A DNA stretch of 64,000 nucleotides from Litoditis marina (taxonomy: Eukaryota; Nematoda; Chromadorea; Rhabditida; Rhabditidae), in contig OZ038433.1 in NCBI GenBank assembly GCA_964036275.1, positions 2,664,013 through 2,728,012 on the forward strand. Direction: 5' to 3'. Of the stretch, positions 22,933 through 35,271 are shown one piece after another. Under the pieces are notes generated by a model. It searched no databases. It saw only the letters and a list, made by a program, of their open reading frames with translations, and was not told the origin of the DNA. Every line of letters begins with the position of its first letter. The stretch's first letter is position 1. Both the position numbers and the translations under genes were made by a program.

Positions 22933-25900
22933 ATGGCAGACGAAGCTGGTGGAGACAATTCAGATATTCTCTGTTTCACGCCTCTGTGAGTTTCTAGTTT
23001 CTACGCCATAGTCTGTACCACCCCTGTGTTGCTCCATGTACTGTATACCGCCTGAACCTGAAACTTAGAAGAGAATGACTTCCAACAAGGATATGTGTGT
23101 TTGTAAGAAAAACGCATGTGTGAAAAAGTATTGGTGTTGCGCACAGCAAACCGAATGGGTGGCAGCAAATCGTTTGGGGGGCGTTTTTGAAATACGACGG
23201 ATGTTTACGTTCTCGTCGTCGAAGTTCAGCGTTTTTCTTGCCTGTCTTGGTGACGAATTCTATAACCAACCGGATTTTTTGGGTAACTTGACCGGTTTTT
23301 GGTAGCCCTTTTCCGGTTACCTCACAGATAGCCGATAGGTAAACGAAAACTAAGTTCTAGTTAACGGACAAACTAACGGTAAAACTCTCATTTTGTGTTA
23401 GAAATAACCGGATTTTGAGCCGGTAGAGGTTACCAAAAACCGGTTAACCTTAAGATTCACCTCTTTCGGTACAATATGCATGCATTCACCAGTTTTTGAA
23501 TTGGATGTTATTTTGTTTTGTTTTCAGTGGATCTGGACAAGAAGTAGGACGGTCATGTCATCTTCTACAGTTTAAGGGAAAGCGTATCTTGGTAGGTTTT
23601 CATTAGACGTTTTATTTCGATTCCTTCATCTTATCTAGTTATGATTTGGTTTTTTGAAACCTATATTCTACCGGTTAGATCATAATTCCAACGTTTTTCT
23701 ATATATTTTCCGTAATCGCTCATATTATTTTAGTTGGATTGCGGTGTGCATCCGGGAATGCACGGAGTAGATGCGCTGCCGTTCGTCGATTTCATTGACG
23801 TCGAAAACGTGGATCTGCTCTTGGTGAGATAGTTACAGTCCTGTGTATGACCTATAGATCAAGTAATACACAATTTTTGTCCGCTATTAAGCTTTGTATA
23901 GTTTAATCTTCGAAAAATTACTCCAAATGTTCACATGTTAGCCAGAAAAGAAGCCCGTTTTTAGAACTGTTCTGACTATGTATCCAAGGTTGTCCAACTA
24001 CGTCAGAGTCTAATTAGAACTTCTTCTTAATTCAGTTATCAGACCTGTTGGTGGATCCCATGTCGCATGTGCCAAAACTATCACATTCTTCTTGACGCTC
24101 TGACTGTCAATGTTTTTTTTAAACTTTTTCTAATTCTTGTTCTACAGATTACCCATTTTCATCTGGATCATGCTGGCGCACTTCCGTGGCTTCTAGAGAA
24201 GACGGCATTCAGGTTGGCTACTTTCTAGCAACCATTTCTGTAGAATAGTTTTTAAACAGAATATTCCATATAACTTCTGAGACGATTAGGTGAACATGTT
24301 TTAATGTATGCATATTTCAGAGGCAGATGCTTCATGACTCACGCCACGAAAGCCATTTATCGAATGCTGCTGGGAGATTATATCAAGGTGGGCATTGCCA
24401 CAATCAATAATGAATTATTAAAGTGAGCAGAAAGAAAAGGCACTTCAAATGGGCTACAGAAACTAATATAACTTTTTTTAATTTGCGTGTAAAAACGTTT
24501 TATTTTCCCATTAACAATGAGTTTATAGGTGGCGAAGTACGGAGGTGGGAGTGACCGCACAATGTTGTACACAGAAGAAGACTTGGAGAGAAGCATGGAG
24601 AAGATTGAGGTGTGTTCGAATTTGCTCCGTTTCATCTTGCCTACTGTTCAACTATTTTTGCTTTCGGCGTTCCATCTGAATTTAGTCATTTGGTGATATT
24701 TGTTCTCTTGAAGCCCACAACTGGAGTATTCAGTTTGAAACGCTCTCGAGAGTGTGCAGCTCTTTTGTGAAAAAATAAGTGGGGTCATCTGTTCATTTCT
24801 TTGGCTTGGAATTGTTGATTTGGAAAGCATTCGTAACTTATCTAGTTATTCTTTAATCCTCAAGTAATTTCCAACTTCTAAGGTGTTCAGTAGTTCATAG
24901 CGCCATGTTTCAGGTTATTGATTTCCATGAACAAAAAGAGGTAAATGGAGTCCGGTTCTGGCCGTATGTAGCTGGTCATGTACTCGGCGCCTGCATGTTC
25001 ATGATTGAAATTGCTGGTACGTTTCAACGGTATTTACGGGAATGAAAACAATCAAGAGTGAACAGAGTGTCCATCTCGTGAATTTCCCATCTCACGTGGG
25101 ATTCGCAGCAAAGCTACAGGAATTCACTAATACGGCAGAAAAACTGCGCTCATTTCAAATATTATTATTTGTATTTGTAGACAGAAACAGATTACGGATA
25201 GGTATTTTATTATCCCTTTTTGTCTTTTTGCGAGCATATATGAACTGGTCATAACGATAGTGTCTTATTCTCTAAAAAAAGTATTGGGATGAAATCAAAT
25301 AACCATCACCCTGGACTCTTTTCTCCCGATTCTGATTCCAACAACTTTTGCAGGTGTCCGGACTCTGTACACTGGCGACTTCTCCTGCCAAGAGGATCGC
25401 CATTTATGTGCAGCCGAAGTGCCAGCCGTGGCACCTGATGTCTTGATTTCGGTCAGTTTCTTTTCTGGTTCGGATCACTTTTTCTCCGCTTCGGGTTCAT
25501 ATCCAGTTTACGTTGTGTCATAACACTCCTATCCGTTAACTAAGAATAGGTTCAACTATCGCGCCATTACTCGATTTCCTACATTTTATCTGTTTCATTC
25601 AGAGAATTGTGCTACTATTTTCTATTTATCAGAATAATTTAGTTACATAGGTAGTCCTATTGGTTACTGATTTTTAACGTTATTTCCAGGAGTCAACATA
25701 CGGTACACAGGTGCACGAAGATAGAGATGACAGAGAAAAACGGTATAGTGATTTCATTTCACTACTCTTTTTCAGTAGTCCTCAATTGCTTTAAATGGCC
25801 ATTTGCTATGTCCGATAGCATTAGCTCTTTCTACGAAGTCGAAAATCAACTTATTTTTAGGTTCAATTTTTTTATTCTTCCAGTTTCACCCAGATGGTTC

Positions 25901-28900
25901 ACGAGATTGTGGGTAGAGGGGGTCGCTGTCTGATTCCCGCATTTGCCTTGGGAAGAGCTCAGGAGCTTCTCCTCATCCTTGATGAGTACTGGGAGGCGCA
26001 TCCTGATCTACATGACATTCCTGTTTATTGTGAGTTCACTGGTTGTATTCTCATAATTGCCCGACTATCACGTCCACTCACCTTAAAATCAGTGAAAACC
26101 ATTAAAAAACTAGTTAGTTTTTGAACAATTTCTGAGTTTGATTGAGATATCAGCGGTTTCCAGTTGTTATTAGGGTAATAACTTCACTTAGTGTATTCAC
26201 ACTCACTAAGTCGGTCCCATTCTAGACGCATCATCTCTCGCCAAAAAGTGTATGGCTGTCTACCAGACGTTTGTCAGTGGAATGAACCAACGTATCCAGA
26301 AGCAAATATCTTCAACCAACAACCCCTTCGTGTTTAAACACGTCAGCAACCTGAAGGTGGGAATGAAGTACAGTATAGTGTCTGTGACATATTGTACGTG
26401 TAGTATTGAATAATACTGTCGTGACTTTCGAGGTTCATACAGCTCACGTTTCGTCAGAATAGCTTTATCATCTGCTTTCAGCTACCCCTAGGCAAACACC
26501 ATGGAGGTATCACTGTTTCCCAGACAGGAACCTGCTTCTGGATTTAGATTCCTCAGATTTCCTATCTTGCCCGGCAATCAATGATCAAATTCAGCCAGAT
26601 TGGGCTGAAAATGAGCGCGTCTTTTGAATTTGTCAGGCAATTTAGCCACGTTAGCTCAAGAATGCCTCTGTTAATTATCTACATCTACCTTCTATTTCAT
26701 CCATATAAGACGAGGCAGGGTAAAAATATGGCAGAATTCACGAAAATGAGTTAAAAAGCTCATATACGGTCCGTTTTCATGTTTTTTCGATTTCTTACCT
26801 AAAATTTGCATTTTCGCCATAAATTGGGCATAAGACTTTCACAAGAAATCTAGAAGTCAGATATAATAACAATTATTTTATTCCATCAAAATCAAGACAT
26901 CAAATAATATTGTGAATGAGAAGGCCAAAGTTGGATGATCCAAAATAAGGCAGGGTCATGAAAAAATCAGGGACACCCTCAATGTCGGCTATATCACAAG
27001 GACATGGCCATTTTTGGATGATCCAGAAACGAGCCGTTTGCCCATTTCGAACAAACCGCTCGTTTTTAAACGCTAAAATACATTATTTCACCTAGTCACA
27101 ACTGTGAAAACAGACTAATTGGAATATAATAAAATTACATCATGATTAAGGTAGAAAATGAGCAGAATGATTAAACGTATTAACTTCGAGAATAACTTAA
27201 TAGAGAGTTCCTAGGCAAAGTGAAAACATAATACGCTAGACAAACGCTATTTTGAATGAGATTTTTTTCGAAGTAACATAACTGTCATAGGTGGGATATG
27301 GGAGGTTCAAGAGATTGGATAAACTAACACACCCTCGCACCTATGACAATATAGTGCATGTACAAAACACATACCCAAGTAAAGTACAGCCAGAAAAAAT
27401 CGAAAAACGGGCTACTTTTTTGTGTCAAACTTTACTGGTGCATGACAACATGTTAGTATAGGTTGAGGAGAAAATGACTTTGTTCGATCGTTTCAGTGTT
27501 TTATCAGCCAAACAACTGAAAATCTCAAGTATACTTTATTCTACTAGACTTTTGTTGTTTTCCCCTCCACCCCACAGAACCTTTTACAAATATGTGAATT
27601 AGAAACATAACAACACCTTACTCCTCATACAGTCACACAGTTCCTAATCAGCGTCGCATGAGCATGACGAGAAGTTATCCGCCAGAAATCGACATTTTCT
27701 TGCCGTGCGTATCCACAAACGGAAAGATGAACGACGCCCAATCCTGAAAAAAACTAATTGACGCAGTGCAAAAACAGACTAAGTGCAATTGACGCAACTG
27801 TCCGAACGTCGTAATGCTAGCTACATTGTACTTGGTATAAACCCGGCTAGTATAAATAACCTGACGCTAATGCGCTAGTGAGATCCGGGAAATGAAATTA
27901 TATAGCAAACAAGTGTCTCCGAGTAGAAAAGATATAAGATAAACGAATTTCAAGCGAGCGTAGACAATTTTACGCCAATAGTGACTTTTGCATTCGCTGA
28001 CAATATTAAACTTGAAACATGATCTAATTTTATGAATGACACGGTGTTCTCGATTAAATATTCAGCTCAAATTGTATTATCGGTTTTTAAACGACCAGCA
28101 GACGCTTAAACAGGCGCGATACGCGAAATGGGCCTCTTATCACACGAAATTGCAGTGGCCGTTATTCGAACAAGTAGTCACTTCACGTGGCCTACTTTGC
28201 TTTTGTGACATTGTTTTATGATTGGAACAGCCCCAAAATAAAATAACATTCGCGACACATGATATGAAGAATAAAGGGAATAACTCACTTTTTTTATAAA
28301 ATAGAAGTACTCCGCGATGGAGGCCAGTTCCACACATGCCACAGTACCCTGCAGAACACATAAATTACCACCAAATCGGTAAACAAGTGAAAAAAATAGA
28401 CATATAAATAATAAAAAATCTAGAAAATAAAAGTCAAACGAATAAATTTGAAACCGCAGAGCGAGCTACTGTTGACGAGAAACGCGGCGCGGTTGCGTCG
28501 CGGCTGACGTTTTCAAATTTTGGACGGCCGCCAACCCAATGAGCTGCTGAAAATTTTCATTGTTATTATTATTTTACATTCTATTTTCAATATTTTCGAT
28601 TCTATTGTTCATGAACGTCATTTAACCTTGTTGGTGTCATTTTCTTCTTGTGTCTGTTATCATTCTCTGTCTTTTTGTATCGAATGATTCAGTTTTGTTC
28701 TAATTTTGGTATTTTTAGCTTTTACATTTTAGCTTTTACATCTTTTTACATTTTATTTCATTTCAGGTAAGGTTCTGTTCCGATAGTATTCGTGTCAGTG
28801 GTCGGTTAGGAAAAACACTATTGGAAAACATGAGGTAAAAGAGCTTATGTTTCGTTTCAAGTCTTTTAAAAAAGCCTGATCGGTAAGTTTGGTGTATCGT

Positions 28901-31900
28901 GTTTTCTATTTTAACTGTTTTATGTAAGTTAGAATATTTTTCGAAGATCAGCAGTTTTAATTCAACTTAGATTTGAACTGAACGAACTGGGAACACTTAT
29001 TCTTAATCGATTTTTTGGTTTTTTGCTGCTCGAATATCCCACTCAAACACAAAGTTTGTGCTGTCAGCTAGCTGGAAGTTGCTGTTTGGTTCTACACTCT
29101 CCTCTAAATTGTTTTTTTTTGCAGTTCATTGTGCTCAATGAATACATCCACGCACGGCTCGAGAGGACGACATTCGACGTTCGAATTCTACGTGCCTCGG
29201 ATATCACCATCTGGGCGAAATGGACAGGGATTGTCAACTTGAGAAGGTTCTTCATCTGATAATTTGAATTTATATTGCATGTGGTTTTTATAGTTTCCAC
29301 CCGGCTGTCGGTTACACCCACCTGGTCAAATATGAGGCGACTTTGTTGGATGCCTCATTAATCACCCGGTTTTGTTATAATGGTAAATATCCCTATTCCA
29401 GCAATAGTCACTTAGCCGAAACCCAATTTAATATCCCGTTTCTAGCTTGGTAAAATTGCATTCATTTCTGCATTCATTCCTGATTTGCATTCAGTTTGTG
29501 TGGACAACAAAGTCGCCTCACATATGCACCTTGTTATAATAGTATTTTTGAAAATGTGTCTTTTGGTCACACCCGTGCTTCAAAGTGGAACGTGACCATG
29601 TCAAACTGATAATTTCAAACTATGTATATTTCAATTGGAACTTTAGACAGAATTTTCGGTTTAAATTGAAAATTGAAAATCGAGCCTTTTTTCCCGTCAA
29701 TCTGAGAACTGTGATTTACGAACCTCATTTAATGTAAAATCCGGATTCGGGGAGTATTTTTATGTGTCCGTAGTTTCTCGCTGTCATTTTTAGAGAACAT
29801 TTAACTTTAGCCTCAATGAGAAATTTGTTTTATCCTCACGGCTAGAGCAAAATTACCAGTATTACCACTTGTTTTTTGGGAACCCTCTTTTTTCATCTTC
29901 TGTCTAGCTCGGTATTTCATTTATATTGTGGTACGGCGCTGAAACAGTCCCTACCCTTTCTAAAAGAAGTATACTAGCTCAATGTTTTACTATGTGGGGG
30001 TGTAGGGTTAACATGAAGTGATGCCGGAAATATTTTGTGTAGTTGAAGTTTTTATTGCGACCGTTTTTTAGTTTGTATTTTTGTCGGAAATATCATGTAA
30101 TATCAATTTTCACTTGTTTTTGGTCGCTGGCCCATTCTTGGATGATCCAAATTTGGGTTGCCCCCGTGGTCCTCATTCAAACTCGGGCTTTCTCCAAAGC
30201 CCAGTTCTGGATCATCCAGATGTGGTCGCGCACCATATTTCCAAAATTGTGTGTATTTTGGGCAAGTACAGTTATATGAATATTTCTGAAGCCTGTTTTT
30301 GTTTGCTTTTGTAGTTTCATGTCACCTGAGGCAAAGGTGATTGATCATACTTCTGAAAGTCCGAAAAATCGAGGTTTGAGCGTTTTCAGTAAATTTTTGC
30401 CATATTTTTATCTTGCGTCGTCTTATATCTATGTTCCTAAATGCGTAACGACTGTTTGCAGGGCATGGAGCACTTTGAGGATTCGGGTCCCTGTGTCGTA
30501 TTGGCCTCCCCGGGAATGTTGCAGAATGGACTGAGTCGAGAATTGTTCGAGAAATGGTGTGTGGACAGCAAGAATGGATGTATTATCGCCGGATACTGTG
30601 TCGAGGGGACGTTGGCTAAGGTGGGTACTAGGGTTGTTAATCGAGTTCAAAATTTCGAGTTTGGGCAAAAACCGTTTTTCGAGTCGAGTCGAACTCGAAA
30701 ACTCGGTTTCATAACCTAAATACTCTACGGGGATTTATTATAGAAACCGAAGTAATGTGTAATGTTGTATCTATATAGACTAGGCAGCGTCAGCGCGTAT
30801 GCTCTTAGAGGCAGTCCGCAACTTGAGGTAATGAGTAGCCCCAACAGTCGTTGTTTTTGTATCATCACACCGCACTCAGTGACAAGAGAGAAATGAACTG
30901 TCTCATTGTATTGTTGTGTGCACTTGCTATACTGTAGTTTGATTCCAGTATATTCTGTCGGAACCGGAGGAAATTCAGGCGCTGAATGGAGAACGACTGC
31001 CCATGCGAATGCAGGTGAGCAGTGCTTAGGGTCCCTTTCCTTTCTCTTTGTTTGTCTGCGACAGATACATCAAGCAACGTATGGTTATCGATCGTATGTA
31101 CTGTACGTATACCACATACTCAATGATCATACTTTGATCTGTGAAGATGAAAAGTGTGAAGAGGCCTTCACGAGCGATTATGATAACTAGCTTGGCTGAT
31201 TAACTGTACCCCTGATGAGTTGAAGATAACCTCAAGGAGTTAAAAGAGTTATGGCTGCATCCAGGACGACAAAATCAATAATCACTCGTTAGTTGTGGGT
31301 GGCGCCTCTGTAAAAAGTTAAGAATTCCCAGTCATTCGCCAACATGTAGAATTTGATTTAATTTTGCCTGATTACAACAAATCAGTGTTGGATTTGCCAT
31401 CGAAGGGACCATCGTTCATGACAGATGTATACTGTGTTCCAGGTTGGCTATACCTCATTCTCCGCCCACACCGACTTCCAGCAGACAACGAATTTCGTCC
31501 GAACACTTCGTCCACCGCATTTGGTGGGTTGTCACGCAGGGCTGACCACAGGTTTCATGCCGTGCAACTTTTTTCAAAAAAAAAGAGGGGGGGGGGTGTC
31601 GTAAACTTCCCGCAAAAGCAAAAAAAGTTGGCTGATATTTGCAATTTTCGAAGAATGCTTAACAAAATCTGGGAGATCATTACGCATTCATCGGTAAGTT
31701 CTAATTTATTGAAGAAAATAGGTTGTACTAGGTTCAAAGTATGGAAACTTAACGGTTGTCAGCCGGCTTCCTCTATCATTACTGAAGAAAAACTAGAAAA
31801 TCTAATTTGTTATACAAAAACACGATGCTTGTATACAAGCTCAATTACTTGTTGATACTGGGCTACTTCTAGAGTTGATTAAAAAAAAAGAGAATAACTA

Positions 31901-34900
31901 GATTAGGGTGATGATAATGATATGCTCCTAAAGTTCTTGGTAGTGTTCCAAGCTTTGAGTTTTCAGAAGATCAGAACCCAAAGTTACGAGAGTTATTTTA
32001 TTATAAATTTTTGCGTTCTCGAGTTCAACCTTGTGTTTTGCAGTCGACTTTTTTGAGTCAGACGTTCACAACGTGTACACACCATCTGCTTGATCTTCAG
32101 TTACCACAGGAAATCGGTTACTAGTGAAATGTTATCAAATCATTACTAAACTATCGACATCCTTTCCATGGAACGGTTATCAATAGTTTAGTGATAATTT
32201 ACTAACATTTCAGTGATAGTTCACTGATAGTTCAGTAACATTTCAGTGAAAGTTCAGTAGTAAGTTAGTATCATTTCAGTATTTTTTTGAAATAGTGATA
32301 GTTTACTGACACGTTAGATAGTGGTAGTTTACTATCTTTTTGGTAGTATTTCAGTGAAATATCACAATTTAGATACTGAATTGATAGTAACTTACTACTG
32401 AATTATCGGTGATAAATTTTACTACTAGTAGTTTACTAAATTATCGATAGTAGCCAATTTCCTATGACAATGTGTGGTTTTCGCCGGTTTTATAAAATAG
32501 TTGTATTCATTCAAATACCTAATTAATCTCAATCTAAGATATCCGCTTTGACGGTAAAATCTGAGACAATGTTCAGAGTTCAAGATTACTTCCAGGGTTT
32601 TCATATATGTGGCTTTCAGATACTTGTTCACGGAGAGATGCACGAAATGAATCGACTGAAGGCAGGAATTCAGCGGCAGTTTGAGGATGAAAATATTCCT
32701 ATTGAGGTTAGTTGATAGGCTTTTCTTCTCAATTATTGTCCTCTCCGTTTCTCATTCTAATATTAATTATGTGCGTTTGACAGTATGTTCTTACAAGCAC
32801 AGTGCACATGGTTTTCATTGCATCTCTCTTTTGTACATAATTTGCAGTTCGGTTTTTTGGTTTTGGAAGGTGTTTATTTGCTTCAGATTCACAATCCGCG
32901 TAATACCGAGATGATTCAACTGCACTTCCGAGGCGAGAAAACGGCGAAGGTTGTTGGTGGAATGGCCGAGAAGCTGCCAAAGGTGGGTGTCAGCTGGAGT
33001 TGTTGGTCGGGTGGAAAATCGAGTTTCGAGTTGTAGTTACAACATTTTCGAGGCAGTCACTTTCGAATCGAGTTTGAAGTTGCCAACCTTATATCAGCTG
33101 TCAGCAGCATCAATATGCATCTCTTATTTTCTCTTCATATTCTTGAATAGCCAATATACATCCGGTAGTATACTTATTTACTGAGAAAATGTTCCATTAA
33201 GTTTTTACCCATTGTAATGTGTTTTTACAGGATGGCGACGTTGTCAGTGGAGTGTTGGTGAAGCGAAATTTCAACTACCACATCATGGCTCCCAAAGACC
33301 TCAGTGGTTGGTTTCTTATATGCAATACTGAAATTTGCGTGGAAAGAATTTCAACATATAACTGATAGTTCTCTCAAAGTTGACGCTAGCTCGCTCGCGG
33401 GATTTCATTTCTTAGGTCACTGAAAACTCGAATTGCCCGGTAGACCTTTTTCAATCGTCGTTCAATTTTTAACACCAGTTAGTTTTTCATCCAAATTCCA
33501 AATACGTTAGACATCTTAATTTTCAATAAAAAATCGATCAAAAAATTCAATCAAAATGAATTACTTTCCAGCCTATACGGAACTGTCGTCGTCTCGCCTT
33601 ACGCAGAAGGAGTCAGTGTACTACGGTAACAGTCTGGCCCTGTTGATGTTCAATCTGCGCCAGTTGAATGATGATGCCCTGCTGACAGCCGAACTGAAAC
33701 CAACCGAAATGGCCACCATCACCCATGTCATCAGTGTTTTCGGAGTCAGTTTTATTGATTCATTTACAATCAAGCATGTGATATACATATAGGAAATAGA
33801 AAAATGAAAATCAATGAAGTTCGAGCTAGATCTAAACAAGAATGGTAAAATCATGATGAAAAAGTGAATTATCGGGAATTGTGTTGATGATCAGTTTGCT
33901 CAAGAAGAGGAAATCAAGGAATTTTTTCCTTTCACCCAGTTTTGCGAAATTTTTGCCCTATTGACTGTTTACTACCAAGCGTTTTAATTGATTGGAGGTT
34001 TTCACGATTGTTAAAGAATATATCTTATAGGGTTCCATCTCCGTGAACTGGTGTTCTCTCTCGTCCGTCTGTGTGCTCGAGTGGGAGTCGAACCCCGTTC
34101 ATGATATGTACGCAGATGCCGTGTTAGCCGCTATACTACACGCACAGGCGAATCCCGTGCCCGATAAATGTGAGCTCAAATATACTGGTAGACTTGAAGT
34201 ATAGCTAAATGAGAATAGTAAAGTGTACTAAAGTACATGTAAGCTTCACTCATTCCTCTCACTTTTGTAACACCTGGCTTAGTTTGGACTCGAATTCTTG
34301 ACCGCAATGCCGAACAGTTGTATACAACGGTTCTCTTTACCTCGACAATTTCGAACCACGAACACTTATACACTAACGTCCGAGTTTGGCCAGAAACGAG
34401 TCCGTTTGTGTGTTATTTTCAACTTTTTCAGCAGAATTACTAATGTATTCACCGACGAGTTCTCTAATAACTCCAGAAACTTGAGTTTTGACAGTTGTTA
34501 TTTGCAGATCTGCCGAAACCAACCAGTTTCCCATCAGTAGAAGAGGCATTGGTGACGACAATGGACGAGGTAAGTTTTTTTTTTCAAAAACGGGCTATTT
34601 TATTGGCAGCCTTAAGAATCGTAGATGGGTTTGTATCTTTCTTAGTTTCTTACCCTCTTCTTATTCTAACTCTTTTCCAACGTAATTACCATTGTTCACG
34701 TTGATCATTTACTGATTTTACTCTGCGTTTACTCACGACCATGGTGTATTAGGGATGATTCTCTTTGGAGAAGGATAAATGATCGATTTAACTGTGGATC
34801 TCCCGATCCCTCAGTAATCAGGTTTTCTGTTGCACTTTTTTTCATCACAGTTCATTACAACAACCCAAAACGTTTCACATTAGTAATTTGCGAATGTATA

Positions 34901-35271
34901 TGTATAATAATGACGTGTTACAGGTGTGTGGTGAGGGAATGGCCTCGGTGTGTCCGGAAGGAGTTCGAGTTCAGTTGCCAGAAGAACAGACGGCAACCAT
35001 TCTGAACGGAGGAAGCAAGGTGGGCTGATGAATCTCTCTTTCTCTGTTTCTTTCTTTCTATTTCCTTCTTTCTCTCTCTCTCTCTGTCTCTCTCTCTTTC
35101 TCTCTCTCTCTGTCTCTCTCTCTCTCTGTCGCACCCCTACTCTTTATACTCACGATTGTTCATGTTTTTCAGGTGGACTGCGAAGATCCATTGATGGGTC
35201 ATCTTCTTCAGTGTATTGGCAGTAAAATCAAGCTGTGTGTGGCACCAAAGCCGATGGATGTCGACTCTTAG
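22933..35271 (+). CDS. CPSF3: CPSF3 (CPSF73), pre-mRNA 3'-end-processing endonuclease (22 exons, 694 aa)
   Basis: Zinc-dependent nuclease that cleaves pre-mRNA before polyadenylation and histone pre-mRNA. Exons: 22933-22985, 23528-23591, 23734-23823, 24148-24212, 24321-24387, 24529-24609, 24914-25016, 25354-25451, 25690-25742, 25884-26029, 26226-26356, 30462-30620, 30949-31014, 31443-31523, 32620-32706, 32887-32982, 33231-33306, 33572-33744, 34031-34169, 34508-34569, 34924-35019, 35173-35271; total 2085 nt, no stops. The metallo-beta-lactamase motif [13 protein letters not shown] gives H72, H74, D76 and H77. The other ligands follow: H162 (AGHVLGA), D183 (YTGDFS), H401 (FSAHTDF) and H423 (LVHGEMHEM). 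The beta-CASP domain is intact ([36 protein letters not shown]). The C-terminal part has the [14 protein letters not shown] motif of CPSF73. Length is near the human 684 aa. Intron 11 (26357-30461) is by far the longest. Confidence 0.97.
23249..23461. mobile_element. CCGGTTACC element, near-complete copy (CPSF3 intron 1)
   Basis: It starts GGTGACGAATTCTATAACC and ends CCTTAAGATTCACC. The interior GGTAACC and ACCGGTT words match the 8.5-kb element. No convincing target duplication remains. Confidence 0.6.
27283..27348. repeat. Short hairpin TGTCATAGGTG / CACCTATGACA
   Basis: An exact 11-bp inverted repeat with a 44-bp spacer in CPSF3 intron 11. No further copy was noticed. Confidence 0.5.
27535..27540 (-). 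terminator. Candidate poly(A) signal of the nested minus-strand gene
   Basis: An AATAAA on the minus strand 135 nt past the stop codon of the candidate nested gene at 27675-28348. Confidence 0.3.
27675..28348 (-). CDS. Candidate nested gene in CPSF3 intron 11, last two exons only
   Basis: Minus-strand exon 28348-28289 (60 nt) has a good acceptor (TGTGTTCTGCAG) and an ideal donor (GTGAGT). It reads [20 protein letters not shown], a mostly hydrophobic stretch. The next piece, 27743-27675, follows TTTTTTTCAG and reads [16 protein letters not shown], then MSISGG and a stop. An AATAAA lies 135 nt further on. Phases agree (0 to 0). The product looks like the C-terminal membrane segment and cytosolic tail of a multi-pass protein, but I do not recognise the family. 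Upstream exons are not found: the GC-rich patch at 28482-28543 follows an AG but ends in a stop. It could be a truncated copy or a chance pair. Moderate to low confidence. Confidence 0.4.
29125..29246 (+). other. Orphan exon-like open stretch in CPSF3 intron 11
   Basis: A strong acceptor (TTTTTTTTTGCAG) is followed by a GC-balanced, stop-free 122-nt stretch reading [20 protein letters not shown] and on to TGIVNLR. The donor AAG/GTTCTT is weak. Including it would place foreign residues between HVSNLK and GMEHFE, which are contiguous in other CPSF73 proteins, so it is not a normal CPSF3 exon. It may belong to a nested gene or a relic. I do not recognise the peptide. Confidence 0.25.
30629..30718. 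mobile_element. Truncated TAGGGTTGTTAA hAT-like element behind CPSF3 exon 12
   Basis: It begins with the exact family terminus TAGGGTTGTTAATCGAGTTC, exactly 8 nt after the exon 12 donor (GTGGGTAC), followed by a short CTCGAAAA-type interior. The right end ATAACCTA is decayed, and the expected second GTGGGTAC copy is absent. Confidence 0.65.
32105..32466. mobile_element. MITE with CA-AGGAAAT-GG termini (CPSF3 intron 14)
   Basis: The left end CACAGGAAATCGGTTACTA is the imperfect inverse of the right end TAGCCAATTTCCTATG. The 330-bp interior is built of diverged TTCAGTGATAGTTTACTA words in both orientations. It has no coding capacity and no clear target duplication. Confidence 0.6.
32995..33091. 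mobile_element. Decayed hAT-like element behind CPSF3 exon 16
   Basis: TGGAGTTGTTGGTCGGGTGG aligns without gaps to the family start TAGGGTTGTTAATCGAGTTG, with mostly purine transitions. The interior has AAAATCGAGTTTCGAG and the end is CCAACCTTA. It starts 12 nt after the exon 16 donor. Confidence 0.4.
35036..35130. repeat. CT-rich simple repeat (CPSF3 intron 21)
   Basis: Nearly pure C/T with runs of TCTC and TTTC between exons 21 and 22. The Arg/Glu-rich open frame on the other strand is an artefact. Confidence 0.9.

Noticed and set aside
31364..31855. 163-codon open frame, one of the longest in the window
   Set aside because: Only the part 31443-31523 is coding (CPSF3 exon 14). The rest is intron with a poly-A/poly-G tract and has no similarity to the protein.
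34075..34145. Reverse-strand tRNA-like sequence (GGGAGTCGAACCCC and so on)
   Set aside because: This is CPSF3 exon 19, and its translation ([20 protein letters not shown]) matches CPSF73. The resemblance to a T arm is coincidence.
34880..35134. Arg/Glu-rich 84-codon open frame on the minus strand
   Set aside because: It is low-complexity translation of the CT-rich simple repeat in CPSF3 intron 21 and overlaps exon 21 in antisense.
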